Source: Polynucleobacter sp. MWH-Spelu-300-X4
Lineage (GTDB): Bacteria; Pseudomonadota; Gammaproteobacteria; Burkholderiales; Burkholderiaceae
Assembly: GCF_018687515.1 (NCBI RefSeq)
Contig: NZ_CP061294.1
Coordinates: 930,001-994,000 of the forward strand
Length of the DNA stretch: 64,000 nucleotides
Reading direction: 5' to 3'
A program made the position numbers and the translations under genes. The notes under the pieces were generated by a model. The model searched no databases, was not told the DNA's origin, and saw only the letters and a program-made list of their open reading frames with translations. This document shows positions 10,565-19,247 of this stretch, piece by piece (the first letter of the stretch is position 1; every line of letters begins with the position of its first letter).

Positions 10565-10592
10565 AAAAAAGACCGCAAATGCGGCCTTTTTA
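10565..10592. terminator. Bidirectional rho-independent terminator between serB and phaA
   Basis: Short GC-rich hairpin built on CCGC-AAAT-GCGG (stem about 10571-10586), with an A-run on the left and a T-run on the right. It can stop both the serB transcript and the converging phaA transcript. Confidence 0.88.
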
Positions 10593-10607
10593 TATGGCAT
10601 CAGTTAA

Positions 10608-11789
10608 TCAAAGGCGCTCAAATATAACAGCGATACCTTGACCACCACCAATACACATAGTTACCAAAGCGTATTTACCACCCGTACGATGCAACTCATA
10701 AATAGCTTTTGTTGCAATGAACGCGCCTGAACAACCAACTGGGTGACCCAAGGCAATCGCTCCACCGTTTGGATTAGTCTTAGCCATATCCAAACCTAAA
10801 CCTTTAGACACAGCAATCGCCTGAGCAGCAAAAGCCTCATTTGACTCAACAACATCCATCTTGTCGATAGTCAAACCAGCACGTTGCAATGCAATCTTAG
10901 AAGCCGGAATTGGACCCTCACCCATAATATCGTTAGGAACCCCCGCTAAAGCATATGACACTAAACGAGCCATTGGTTTCTGACCTGACTTAGCTGCTGC
11001 CTCAGCAGAAGCCAACACAAAGAATGCCGCACCATCATTAATGCCTGAAGCATTACCAGCAGTAACAGAACCATCTTTCTTGAAAGCTGGCTTCATCTTA
11101 CCTAAGCTTTCCATCGTTGTATTAGCTTTTACATGCTCATCAGTATCAAACACAACATCACCCTTACGTGTTTGCATAGTAATTGGCACGATTTGAGATT
11201 TAAAACGACCTTCAGCAATCGCAGCAGCAGCTCGACGATGAGACTCAACGGCTAATGCATCTTGCTCTTCACGACTGATATTCCATTTAGTTGCCAGGTT
11301 CTCAGCTGTAATACCCATATGGCCAGCACCAAATGGGTCAGTTAACGTGGCAACCATCATATCAATCATTTTCGTGTCGCCCATACGAGCACCCGTACGC
11401 ATCGCAGGAGCTGCGTAAAGGCCTCGAGACATTACCTCCACACCACCACCGATACCATACTCACAATCGCCTAACATAATGGCTTGTGACGTTGTAACAA
11501 TACCTTGTAAACCAGAACTACATAAACGGTTCACCGCCATAGCCACTGAATCCATTGGCAAACCAGCCTGAATTGCTGCTACACGAGCAACATACGGAAA
11601 ACGGCTTTCTGTTGGAATACAGTTACCAACAGTTACATAATTAATCTGTTTAGGGTCAACGCCAGAACGGTTCACAGCTTCTTTCATCACTGTGCCAGCC
11701 AACTCTGAAGGCTCCATACCGCTTAAAGAACCACCAAAACCACCAATAGCAGAACGAACTGCACTTAATACAACAACATCACGTGCCAT
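10608..11789 (-). CDS. phaA: Acetyl-CoA C-acetyltransferase (beta-ketothiolase)
   Basis: Condenses two acetyl-CoA to acetoacetyl-CoA, the first step of polyhydroxybutyrate synthesis; it can also run in the degradative direction. The 393-aa biosynthetic-type thiolase has nucleophile Cys90 (NRLCSSGLQ), His349 (ALGHPVGCSG) and Cys379 (TMCIGGGQG). GGGAG lies before the ATG. It is last in the phaC-phaB-phaR-rimO-phaA order, but a 156-bp gap carrying its own candidate promoter and a 7-2-7 palindrome separates it from rimO. The pha assignment rests on context. Confidence 0.9.
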   Translation of the reverse strand: MARDVVVLSAVRSAIGGFGGSLSGMEPSELAGTVMKEAVNRSGVDPKQINYVTVGNCIPTESRFPYVARVAAIQAGLPMDSVAMAVNRLCSSGLQGIVTTSQAIMLGDCEYGIGGGVEVMSRGLYAAPAMRTGARMGDTKMIDMMVATLTDPFGAGHMGITAENLATKWNISREEQDALAVESHRRAAAAIAEGRFKSQIVPITMQTRKGDVVFDTDEHVKANTTMESLGKMKPAFKKDGSVTAGNASGINDGAAFFVLASAEAAAKSGQKPMARLVSYALAGVPNDIMGEGPIPASKIALQRAGLTIDKMDVVESNEAFAAQAIAVSKGLGLDMAKTNPNGGAIALGHPVGCSGAFIATKAIYELHRTGGKYALVTMCIGGGQGIAVIFERL

Positions 11790-11843
11790 CTGGAACTCCC
11801 TTAATCACTTTTAATTAATAGAAAAAACTAGTCTGTAGGGCTA

Positions 11844-11849
11844 ATCTTA
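11844..11849 (-). promoter_or_regulatory. Candidate -10 element of the phaA promoter
   Basis: On the minus strand TAAGAT lies about 55 bp upstream of the phaA ATG. No good -35 hexamer stands 16-18 bp further up, which would fit an activator-dependent promoter. Inference. Confidence 0.3.
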
Positions 11850-11885
11850 CGAGTAACTGTCTGAAAGCGTCTATTAGGGCTTACT

Positions 11886-11901
11886 AGGGGTATTTACCCA
11901 T
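11886..11901. promoter_or_regulatory. 7-2-7 inverted heptamer site (NarL/FixJ-type response regulator operator candidate)
   Basis: AGGGGTA-TT-TACCCAT: two heptamers matching the NarL-type consensus TACYYMT arranged tail to tail with a 2-nt spacer. It lies about 97 bp upstream of the phaA start and about 57 bp before the inferred transcription start, a normal activator distance. LuxR/NarL-family regulators bind such sites; which one acts here is unknown. Confidence 0.4.
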
Positions 11902-11945
11902 AAAAACCTTAAAAATACCAATACAACGAACCTCACAAACCCTAT

Positions 11946-13304
11946 TTATAACTGGGCAATCAAATCATGCCCTTGGGTACCAACCACTGTAGCCTTCACA
12001 AATTCCCCCACCCGATAACGCTTAGAAATTTTATCGGTTGGTAATAAATGAACAAGCCCGTCTATTTCAGGCGCGTCCGACTGACTACGCCCAACACCCC
12101 TTGAGCCATTGACTGAATCGACTAAAACGCGAATACGCTTGCCTACTTTGGCTTCCAATAGCTTTGCCGAAATCTCTTCAGCCACCGCCATAAATCTCGC
12201 CTGTCGCTCTTCACGCACCTCATCAGGCAAGGCACCCTCTAACTCATTAGCTTTAGCACCTTCGACTGGTGAATAAGCAAAACAACCCGCACGATCAATC
12301 TTTGCTTCACGCATGAACTCCAACAAATAGGCAAATTCAGCTTCTGTTTCACCAGGGAAACCCGCAATAAAAGTACTGCGAATTGTTAGATCTGGGCAAG
12401 CAGATCTCCAGGCCATGATGCGATCTAAATTTTTCTCACCACTGGCTGGACGTTTCATTCTCTTTAAAACATCTGGGTGTGCATGCTGCATAGGTATATC
12501 CAAATAAGGCAACACACCACTTCCTTCATCGGAAAATTGAGCCATTAAGGGCAAAATATCATCGACGTGTGGATATGGGTAAACATAATGTAAACGTACC
12601 CATGCATCATGTTGACGGGCAAGCTTACCCAGTGCTTCGACCATATCAAATAATTTAGCCTTAACGGGACGACCATCCCAAAAGCCAGTTCGATACTGAA
12701 CATCAACACCATAGGCACTAGTGTCTTGGGAAACCACTAACAACTCTTTAACACCAGCCTCAAATAGATGCTGCGCCTCTAACAAGACCTCGCCAATTGG
12801 CCTAGAAACCAAATCACCGCGCAAGCTTGGAATGATGCAAAAGGTACAACGATGATTACAGCCTTCAGAAATCTTTAGGTACGCATAATGCTTGGGCGTT
12901 AACTTAACTCCAGCAGCAGGCACTAAATCTGTAAATGGATCATGTGGCTTCGGTAAATGCTCATGTACCACAGCCAACACCTCATCAGTAGCGTGAGGCC
13001 CTGTCACCGCCAGCACTTTAGGATGAACTGAAGTAACCACATCAGAACCATCAATATTTTTTTTAGCTCCCAAGCAACCAGTAACAATTACCTTACCGTT
13101 CTCAGCTAAAGCTTCTCCAATTGCATCAAGACTTTCTTGAACTGCAGAATCAATAAAGCCGCAAGTATTAACCACGACTAAATCAGACCCACTGTAATCT
13201 TTAGCTATTTCATAGCCCTCAGCACGCAATTGAGTAACGATGCGCTCGGCATCAACCAAAGCCTTGGGGCACCCCAAGGAAACAAAACCAATTTTTCCGC
13301 TCAA
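11946..13304 (-). CDS. rimO: Ribosomal protein S12 methylthiotransferase RimO
   Basis: Radical-SAM enzyme that methylthiolates the conserved Asp of ribosomal protein S12. The 452-aa product has the N-terminal UPF0004 domain with Cys12, Cys48 and Cys77 for the auxiliary cluster, the radical-SAM Cys149/Cys153/Cys156 in [10 protein letters not shown], and a C-terminal TRAM domain. It starts with TTG placed directly after the TAA of phaR (TAATTG) with no gap, suggesting translational coupling. rimO has no obvious link to polyester metabolism; it is embedded in the cluster. Confidence 0.96.
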   Translation of the reverse strand: MSGKIGFVSLGCPKALVDAERIVTQLRAEGYEIAKDYSGSDLVVVNTCGFIDSAVQESLDAIGEALAENGKVIVTGCLGAKKNIDGSDVVTSVHPKVLAVTGPHATDEVLAVVHEHLPKPHDPFTDLVPAAGVKLTPKHYAYLKISEGCNHRCTFCIIPSLRGDLVSRPIGEVLLEAQHLFEAGVKELLVVSQDTSAYGVDVQYRTGFWDGRPVKAKLFDMVEALGKLARQHDAWVRLHYVYPYPHVDDILPLMAQFSDEGSGVLPYLDIPMQHAHPDVLKRMKRPASGEKNLDRIMAWRSACPDLTIRSTFIAGFPGETEAEFAYLLEFMREAKIDRAGCFAYSPVEGAKANELEGALPDEVREERQARFMAVAEEISAKLLEAKVGKRIRVLVDSVNGSRGVGRSQSDAPEIDGLVHLLPTDKISKRYRVGEFVKATVVGTQGHDLIAQL

Positions 13305-13865
13305 TTATTTATCGCTCTTTGTAGGTGGTGCAAAAGGAAACCCGCTAAACACGTTAGCTTGATCCTTCATCTTTTCTTGCATTTGAGCAAATAAATTTTT
13401 GCTCTGCTCCACGTAATTACCCATCACATTTTGCATCATTGGGTTTTGCATGTTCATAAATTGAGCCCAACTCTCAGGGGTAATATTGACACCACCTTGT
13501 TTAGATTGTTCAGCAAATTGGGTTTGCATATCAATAAACGACTGAATATTTTTTTCCAAATATCCACCCACCAAACCTTGCATTGAATGACCATAAAAAC
13601 GAATCATTTGAGAGAGCATCGGCGTTGTGAATAAAGGCACACCACCAGCCTCTTCTTCCAAAATAATTTGTAACAAAATAGCTCGGGTTAAATCTTCTTC
13701 TGTCTTAGCATCAACAACTTTAAACTCCTCTTGAGCCAAAACAAGATCTTTAACGTCGGACAATGTGACATAAGCACTAGTTTGTGTGTCATATAAGCGA
13801 CGATTAGGATATTTCTTAATCGTACGAACGCCACCAGATTTAGCAGATTGTTTTTTAGTAACCAT
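13305..13865 (-). CDS. phaR: Polyhydroxyalkanoate synthesis repressor PhaR
   Basis: DNA-binding regulator that represses phasin and pha genes and senses polymer granules. The 186-aa protein has the PHB/PHA accumulation regulator N-terminal domain (IKKYPNRRLYDTQTSAYVTLSDVKDLV, about residues 16-43), then the PHB_acc segments (GVPLFTTPMLSQMIRFYGHSMQG) and a Gln/Met-rich C-terminus. A strong hairpin stands 12 nt ahead of the ATG and no clear Shine-Dalgarno sequence is seen between them, so its translation may be regulated. Confidence 0.95.
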   Translation of the reverse strand: MVTKKQSAKSGGVRTIKKYPNRRLYDTQTSAYVTLSDVKDLVLAQEEFKVVDAKTEEDLTRAILLQIILEEEAGGVPLFTTPMLSQMIRFYGHSMQGLVGGYLEKNIQSFIDMQTQFAEQSKQGGVNITPESWAQFMNMQNPMMQNVMGNYVEQSKNLFAQMQEKMKDQANVFSGFPFAPPTKSDK

Positions 13866-13877
13866 AGTAATTAATTA

Positions 13878-13916
13878 GGGCTTGAATACCCACATTGTAT
13901 GTGTAAATTCAAGCCC
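13878..13916 (-). promoter_or_regulatory. Large hairpin in the phaB-phaR gap, just upstream of the phaR start
   Basis: Perfect 10-bp arms GGGCTTGAAT / ATTCAAGCCC plus an inner CACAT / ATGTG stem with a TGT loop. On the minus strand it is followed by TAATTAATTACT and then the phaR ATG, with no T-run, so it is a weak intrinsic terminator. It may be an operator, an attenuator or an mRNA processing element. Confidence 0.6.
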
Positions 13917-13963
13917 TCATGCTGCTTCGCAACAATACACCCCATTTTGAGGCAAATTGATGC

Positions 13964-14704
13964 TTAGCCCATATGCAAACCACCGTTTAATGAGAAGTCT
14001 GCACCCGTTGAGAAACCACCTTGATCAGAAGCTAACCAAGATACGATAGAGGCAATCTCATCTGGGGTACCCAAACGCTTAACAGGAATTGTAGAGATAA
14101 TTTTCTCCAAAACATCTTCACGAATTGCTGTCACCATATCAGTACCAATATAACCAGGAGACACTGTATTAACAGTTACACCCTTAGACGCAGTTTCTTG
14201 GGCTAAAGACATAGTGAAACCATGGATACCAGCTTTAGCTGTCGCATAGTTAGATTGGCCAAATTGACCCTTCTGACCATTAACAGATGAAATATTAATA
14301 ACACGACCCCAGCCAGCATCAACCATGCCATCAATGACCTGTTTTGTTACGTTGAATAAAGAGTTCAAGTTGGTATCGATAACCGCTCTCCAATCTTCTG
14401 GGGTCATCTTACGAAATACTGTATCGCGAGTAATACCAGCATTGTTCACAAGTACATCAACTTTACCGTGCTCTGCTTTAACTTTTTCAAAAGCAGCAAC
14501 AGTACTTGCCCAATCGCCAACGTTACCTTCTGATGCAACAAAATCAAAACCTAAAGCTTTTTGCTGAGCCAACCATTTATCTTTACGCGGTGAATTAGGA
14601 CCACAACCAGCGATGACCTTAAAACCATCTTTAGCCAAACGCTGACAAATAGCGGTACCGATACCACCCATACCACCTGTTACATACGCTACTTTCTGAC
14701 TCAT
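13964..14704 (-). CDS. phaB: Acetoacetyl-CoA reductase (NADPH) PhaB
   Basis: Reduces acetoacetyl-CoA to (R)-3-hydroxybutyryl-CoA, the monomer for polyhydroxybutyrate. The 246-aa short-chain dehydrogenase has the cofactor motif TGGMGGIG near residue 10, NNAG near residue 87, catalytic Ser (ISSVNGQKGQFGQ) and YATAK, and the PHB-reductase style end GADFSLNGGLHMG. AGGAG lies upstream of the ATG. It follows phaC by 54 nt. Confidence 0.96.
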   Translation of the reverse strand: MSQKVAYVTGGMGGIGTAICQRLAKDGFKVIAGCGPNSPRKDKWLAQQKALGFDFVASEGNVGDWASTVAAFEKVKAEHGKVDVLVNNAGITRDTVFRKMTPEDWRAVIDTNLNSLFNVTKQVIDGMVDAGWGRVINISSVNGQKGQFGQSNYATAKAGIHGFTMSLAQETASKGVTVNTVSPGYIGTDMVTAIREDVLEKIISTIPVKRLGTPDEIASIVSWLASDQGGFSTGADFSLNGGLHMG

Positions 14705-14758
14705 GCTGCTTCTCCTGTTATCGAATACAACTAATAAATATTTACAACTTTTAAAAAA

Positions 14759-16387
14759 TTAATCTTTAGCTTTCTCTTTTACATAACTACCTGGTGCTGG
14801 CTCAATCGCTTTGTATTTGCCACCACCATATGATTTAGGCGCTGCTTTTTGCTTACCACCCAATGGCGCCAACCAACCTGCCCAATCAGGCCACCAACTA
14901 CCCGCAATTTCTTTAGAGCCATCAAACCAAGCATCAGCTGTAGCAGGCAATTTGGCATTTGCCCAATAATTACGTTTTTTCTTAGCTGGTGGATTAATAA
15001 CACCTGCAATATGCCCAGATGCACCCAAGACAAAGTGTACTTTTGCACCTTTTAGGAGTTTGACGGACTCATAAGCAGACCACCAAGGAACAATATGATC
15101 TTCTCTTGACGCATATAGATAAACGGGACATTTAATTTTTCCTAAATCAATCTTTTCACCGCAAACTGTTAAGCGACCTGGAATCTTCAATTCATTTTGC
15201 AAATACATATGACGGAGATACCAAACATACATGGCACCTGGCAAATTCGTGGAATCACCATTCCAATACAACAAATCAAATGGTGGGGGTGAATTACCTT
15301 TTAAATAACTATCTACTACGTAATTCCAAACCAAATCATTGGGTCGCAAGAATGAGAACGTATTAGCCAGCTCTACGCCACGCAACATACCGCACTTGCC
15401 ATTTTTGCCACCAATGGTGTTTTCACGTAACTGAACTAAAGTTTCATCAACAAAAACATCCAAGATGCCTGTGTCTGAGAAATCTAGTAATGTCGTCAAA
15501 AGAGTTAAGCTAGCAGCTGGATGAATATCTCTTGCAGCTAAGACAGCTAATGCTGTTGTTGTGATTGTTCCACCTACACAGAAACCTAAAATATTAATTT
15601 GTTTCTGGCCGCTGATATCTTGAACAGTTTCGATAGCTTTAATAGCGCCATCACCGATGTAATCATCCCAAGTCGTATCGGCCATGCTTGGATCTGGATT
15701 CTTCCAAGAAACCAAATAAACCGTATGTCCTTGCTCCACTAAATAACGAACCACCGAGTTATCTGGCTGCAGATCAAGAATGTAATATTTATTGATACAA
15801 GGCGGAATCATCAAGTAAGGGCGTTCATACACCTTTGCAGTTAAAGGCTTGTACTGAATCAGCTGGAAGAGCTCGCATTGAAAAACAACAGCGCCTTCAG
15901 TGGTCGCCATATTTTTACCAACCTCAAAAGCAGTCTCATCTGTCTGAGATACCTTGCCCTTACCTAAATCTTGAAGGGCATTCAAAATACCAGTGCGAAG
16001 TGACTCACCCTTGGTATCCAATAAACGCTGAATAGCATCAGGATTAGTCGCCAAAAAATTTGAAGGGGACATCGCATCAATCATTTGCTCAGTTGTAAAG
16101 CGAATACGCTGACGAACTTTAGCTTCCGCCTCAACAGCATCAGCTAAATTAAGCAAGTGTCGAGAGTTTAATAAATAAAAATTAACAGTAGCTTGGTTCC
16201 ATGGACTCTTCCATGCATCACTAGAAAAACGGCGATCCTTAATTTCTATACCAGCCGGATTTAACCAAAGAGCTGCCAAATCTTTCGCATACTGTTGCTC
16301 AATTTCAACCAACTTCTCTGGCGGAATTAAAGCCATATGCTGCGGAGCGAGGCTGGGACCTGGGCCGAAGCCTTGCATGTTCACCAT
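14759..16387 (-). CDS. phaC: Class I poly(3-hydroxyalkanoate) synthase PhaC
   Basis: Polymerises (R)-3-hydroxybutyryl-CoA at the granule surface. The 542-aa product has the PhaC N-terminal domain followed by the alpha/beta-hydrolase core. The lipase-like box GFCVGGT holds nucleophile Cys270; Asp430 (SREDHIVPW) and His459 (GASGHIAGV) complete the triad. It is a single-subunit type, a little shorter than the Cupriavidus enzyme at its N-terminus. TAGGA lies before the ATG. First of the pha genes; the 123-bp leader at 16388-16510 has AT-rich promoter-like segments. Confidence 0.97.
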   Translation of the reverse strand: MVNMQGFGPGPSLAPQHMALIPPEKLVEIEQQYAKDLAALWLNPAGIEIKDRRFSSDAWKSPWNQATVNFYLLNSRHLLNLADAVEAEAKVRQRIRFTTEQMIDAMSPSNFLATNPDAIQRLLDTKGESLRTGILNALQDLGKGKVSQTDETAFEVGKNMATTEGAVVFQCELFQLIQYKPLTAKVYERPYLMIPPCINKYYILDLQPDNSVVRYLVEQGHTVYLVSWKNPDPSMADTTWDDYIGDGAIKAIETVQDISGQKQINILGFCVGGTITTTALAVLAARDIHPAASLTLLTTLLDFSDTGILDVFVDETLVQLRENTIGGKNGKCGMLRGVELANTFSFLRPNDLVWNYVVDSYLKGNSPPPFDLLYWNGDSTNLPGAMYVWYLRHMYLQNELKIPGRLTVCGEKIDLGKIKCPVYLYASREDHIVPWWSAYESVKLLKGAKVHFVLGASGHIAGVINPPAKKKRNYWANAKLPATADAWFDGSKEIAGSWWPDWAGWLAPLGGKQKAAPKSYGGGKYKAIEPAPGSYVKEKAKD

Positions 16388-16510
16388 AGAATTTCCTAAA
16401 TAATTATTAAAAACTTATCCCTACAGCTACATTCTGAGGTGTTATGCAGGAATTAGTTATAAGAATTAACCCTATCTTAAACTTCCTCCAAACTTACGAA
16501 CTTATGATGA

Positions 16511-17278
16511 TTAAGAAGGGTTGAGCCAAATAAAACTAGCCATACGACCAGTCTGTTGATTTCTTCTGTAAGAGTAAAACCTCTGGTCCAAATAAGTACA
16601 TTCAGCACCACTGGCAACCTCAGTAATACCCAATCTAGCAAGCCGCTGCTTCGCTAACTTATATAAATCTGCTAAGTATTTACCTTCCTTGCCTAGTGGC
16701 TCAAAAGCTAAATCATCTTCAGGGAATAGCTGAATAAAAGCCGCCCTAACCTCAGACCCTACCTCAAACGCTGTAGGACCTATCGCTGGTCCTAAATACG
16801 CCCTAAAATTAGATGCGTCAGAATCCCCAACCTTTTTCAACATAGCACTAACAGTCTGCTCTACAACGCCTGCACACAAACCCCTCCACCCAGCGTGAGC
16901 AACGCCAACCACTCTAGCATTCCAATCGCATAACAATACAGGCAAACAGTCTGCTGTCATGACGCCCAAAACGCGCCTAGGCACCGTTGTAACAGCAGCA
17001 TCTGCAACAGGCACATGATCCGAATCCCACTGATCCGCATCGAACACCTCAACCCCATGAACTTGGGTTAACCAGACAGGCTGAGAAGGCAATACTGCCT
17101 GCAACATAGATCGGTTAGCTAGTACATCAACGAGGTCATCCCCCACATGCAAAGCTAAATTAAATTCATCATAAGGTGGCAAACTGCGGCCGCCAAAACG
17201 AGTAGTGATACAAGTCTTTACTCGCTCCTGTGCCTGCCCCCCAAGCGGCCAAGGGGGATATAAATATGAATTAGACAT
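16511..17278 (-). CDS. pgeF: Peptidoglycan editing factor PgeF / YfiH-type multicopper oxidase-like protein
   Basis: Family COG1496 (DUF152), known for polyphenol oxidase or purine nucleoside phosphorylase activity, and for removing mis-inserted serine from peptidoglycan precursors in E. coli. The metal-binding residues appear as QVHG, TADCLPVLL and VGVAHAGWRGL. I chose the ATG ending at 17278 (255 aa), which overlaps rluD by 8 nt; the frame extends 13 codons further with other ATGs. It is coupled to rluD, an arrangement common in proteobacteria. Confidence 0.9.
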   Translation of the reverse strand: MSNSYLYPPWPLGGQAQERVKTCITTRFGGRSLPPYDEFNLALHVGDDLVDVLANRSMLQAVLPSQPVWLTQVHGVEVFDADQWDSDHVPVADAAVTTVPRRVLGVMTADCLPVLLCDWNARVVGVAHAGWRGLCAGVVEQTVSAMLKKVGDSDASNFRAYLGPAIGPTAFEVGSEVRAAFIQLFPEDDLAFEPLGKEGKYLADLYKLAKQRLARLGITEVASGAECTYLDQRFYSYRRNQQTGRMASFIWLNPS

Positions 17279-18296
17279 CCAATGCATCCCAATCAGGCCA
17301 AAGCTGATCTTTTGCAAAACCTAATGCCAAACCTAAATCTTCCATATCTTTTGGTAAATGAGCCGTCCAAATCATTGACTCTCCTGTTTTAGGATGTTTA
17401 ATTCCCAAGACAGCCGCATGCAACGCTTGACCAGGTCTTGTAAATTCAAGCTGATGAGCATCAACAGGAAGCCTCTTCTTATAAACAGGATCGCCCAATA
17501 AAGGATTGCCCAAAGACTCTAAATGCACACGAATTTGATGGGTTCGCCCCGTCTCTAAGCGACAAGCGATTAAAGATATTTTGGCTCCACCAAACTCCAC
17601 CATACCCAACGGATGTACATGGGTCACAGCAGGTTTACTGGCCGACCCTGTCATCAATGCCATTTTTAACCTATCCCTTGGATCCCTGCCAATTGAGGCA
17701 TGAACTGTTTGAGCCTTAACCAAACCCCATGCAAAAGCCAAATAACGCCTCATAACTTGCCTAGACTGCAACTGCCTCACTAAATCAGTTTGAGCTTCTA
17801 AAGTCTTAGCGACCATTAATAGGCCAGATGTATCCTTGTCTAATCGATGAACGATGCCAGCTCTAGGCACCTCTGAAATCTCTGGATAGTGAAATAACAA
17901 GGCATTCAGCAAGGTTCCTGACCAATTACCTGCCGCGGGGTGAACCACCATGCCTGCAGGCTTATGAATCACTAATAGCTCAGAATCCTCGTAAACAATA
18001 TCCAAAGGGATATTTTCGGCCACATAAGCCTGTTCCTCTGCGGTGGGCTGAGGCAAAACCTCAATTAACTCACCAGCCTTCGCAGAATGACGAATTTTTA
18101 GCTTTTGACCAGCTGAAGTAACAAAACCAGCCTCAATCCAAGATTGCAATCGATTACGTGAATGTTGAGGAATTAATTGGGCTAGAACCTTATCCAAACG
18201 TTCACCAGACAATATATCTGGTACAACAACTGTAATAAGTTCTTCCTCATCGATATAATCTGATGCATTGATTTCTGGAGAATCTGGTAATGCCAA
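17271..18296 (-). CDS. rluD: 23S rRNA pseudouridine synthase RluD
   Basis: Makes pseudouridines in helix 69 of 23S rRNA. The 341-aa product has an N-terminal S4-like RNA-binding domain (ERLDKVLAQLIPQHSRNRLQSWIEAG), then the catalytic domain with HRLDKDTSGLLMVAK containing the catalytic Asp. The start appears to be TTG at 18296, preceded by an AAGGAAGGG ribosome-binding site; no ATG or GTG start is available. Only 20 bp separate it from divergent bamD, so the promoters must lie inside the neighbouring gene. Confidence 0.94.
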   Translation of the reverse strand: MALPDSPEINASDYIDEEELITVVVPDILSGERLDKVLAQLIPQHSRNRLQSWIEAGFVTSAGQKLKIRHSAKAGELIEVLPQPTAEEQAYVAENIPLDIVYEDSELLVIHKPAGMVVHPAAGNWSGTLLNALLFHYPEISEVPRAGIVHRLDKDTSGLLMVAKTLEAQTDLVRQLQSRQVMRRYLAFAWGLVKAQTVHASIGRDPRDRLKMALMTGSASKPAVTHVHPLGMVEFGGAKISLIACRLETGRTHQIRVHLESLGNPLLGDPVYKKRLPVDAHQLEFTRPGQALHAAVLGIKHPKTGESMIWTAHLPKDMEDLGLALGFAKDQLWPDWDALDV

Positions 18297-18316
18297 AATT
18301 TTGGGCCCTTCCTTGT

Positions 18317-19165
18317 ATGAACATCGCTAGTTTAAGTCGCATTTCTATTCGCCTAGCATCACCTTTAGCTTTAGCCTGTATTGTGACATCAACCGCCCTC
18401 TTATCAGGTTGCGCAGGGGATCCTACAGATGAAACAGCAGGCTGGTCTCAAAATAAACTCTATACCGAAGCAAAAGACGCTATGGATGGAGGGGACTACC
18501 CAAAATGCGTTAAATACTTTGAAAAATTAGAAGCTCGCTATCCTTTTGGCCCATATGCACAACAATCACAAATTAACGTCGCATATTGCCACTGGAAAGA
18601 TGGTGAGTTAGCTCAAGCAATTCCTGCTGTTGATCGCTTCATCCAGCTTCACCCAGGACACCCCAATATTGATTACGCCTATTATCTAAAAGGCTTAATT
18701 ACTTTTAATGACAATATGGGCTTCCTTGGAAAATTAACGGGCCAAGACTTAAGTGAACGTGACCCTAAAGCTGCGCGAGATGCTTTTGAAGCCTTCAAAA
18801 TATTAACTACTCGCTATCCCGATAGCACGTATACACCCGATGCTTTAGATCGCATGCGTTATATCGTAAATGCCTTAGCGGATAGCGATGTGAATACAGC
18901 TCGTTATTATTTCCGACGTGGCGCCTACTTAGCTGCTGTTAATCGCGCGCAACGTGCCATGACAGACTATGATCGTGCACCAGCTATCGAGGAAGCTCTA
19001 TACATTCTTTATAAATCTTATGATGCTTTAGGCATGAAAGACTTGAGTAATGATGCGCTACGTGTCTTAAAGCTAAACTATCCTCAAAGCAAAATTACTG
19101 AAACTGGGAAGCGCACCAATACAGAAGATACCACTCCGCCATGGTGGCAAATTTGGCGCAAATAA
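18317..19165 (+). CDS. bamD: Outer membrane protein assembly factor BamD (lipoprotein)
   Basis: Essential lipoprotein of the BAM complex that inserts beta-barrels. I chose the ATG at 18317 (282 aa); it yields a signal peptide ending in the lipobox LLSGC. The mature part has TPR-like repeats (YTEAKDAMDGGDYPKCVKYFEKLEARYPFGP and similar pairs), as in BamD/ComL. It is divergent from rluD, an arrangement common in proteobacteria. The end is marked by a terminator. Confidence 0.95.
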   Translation: MNIASLSRISIRLASPLALACIVTSTALLSGCAGDPTDETAGWSQNKLYTEAKDAMDGGDYPKCVKYFEKLEARYPFGPYAQQSQINVAYCHWKDGELAQAIPAVDRFIQLHPGHPNIDYAYYLKGLITFNDNMGFLGKLTGQDLSERDPKAARDAFEAFKILTTRYPDSTYTPDALDRMRYIVNALADSDVNTARYYFRRGAYLAAVNRAQRAMTDYDRAPAIEEALYILYKSYDALGMKDLSNDALRVLKLNYPQSKITETGKRTNTEDTTPPWWQIWRK

Positions 19166-19196
19166 AACCAGTTCTTGCATCATAAAAATTATGTAA

Positions 19197-19224
19197 TAAA
19201 AAAGAGGGCTTTCCCTCTTTTTTA
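19197..19224. terminator. Bidirectional rho-independent terminator between bamD and alr
   Basis: AAAGAGGG-CTTT-CCCTCTTT hairpin (stem arms 19201-19208 and 19213-19220) flanked by an A-run on the left and a T-run on the right. It serves both converging genes. Confidence 0.9.
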
Positions 19225-19247
19225 TGATGCTTTCACTTTAACCAGAA

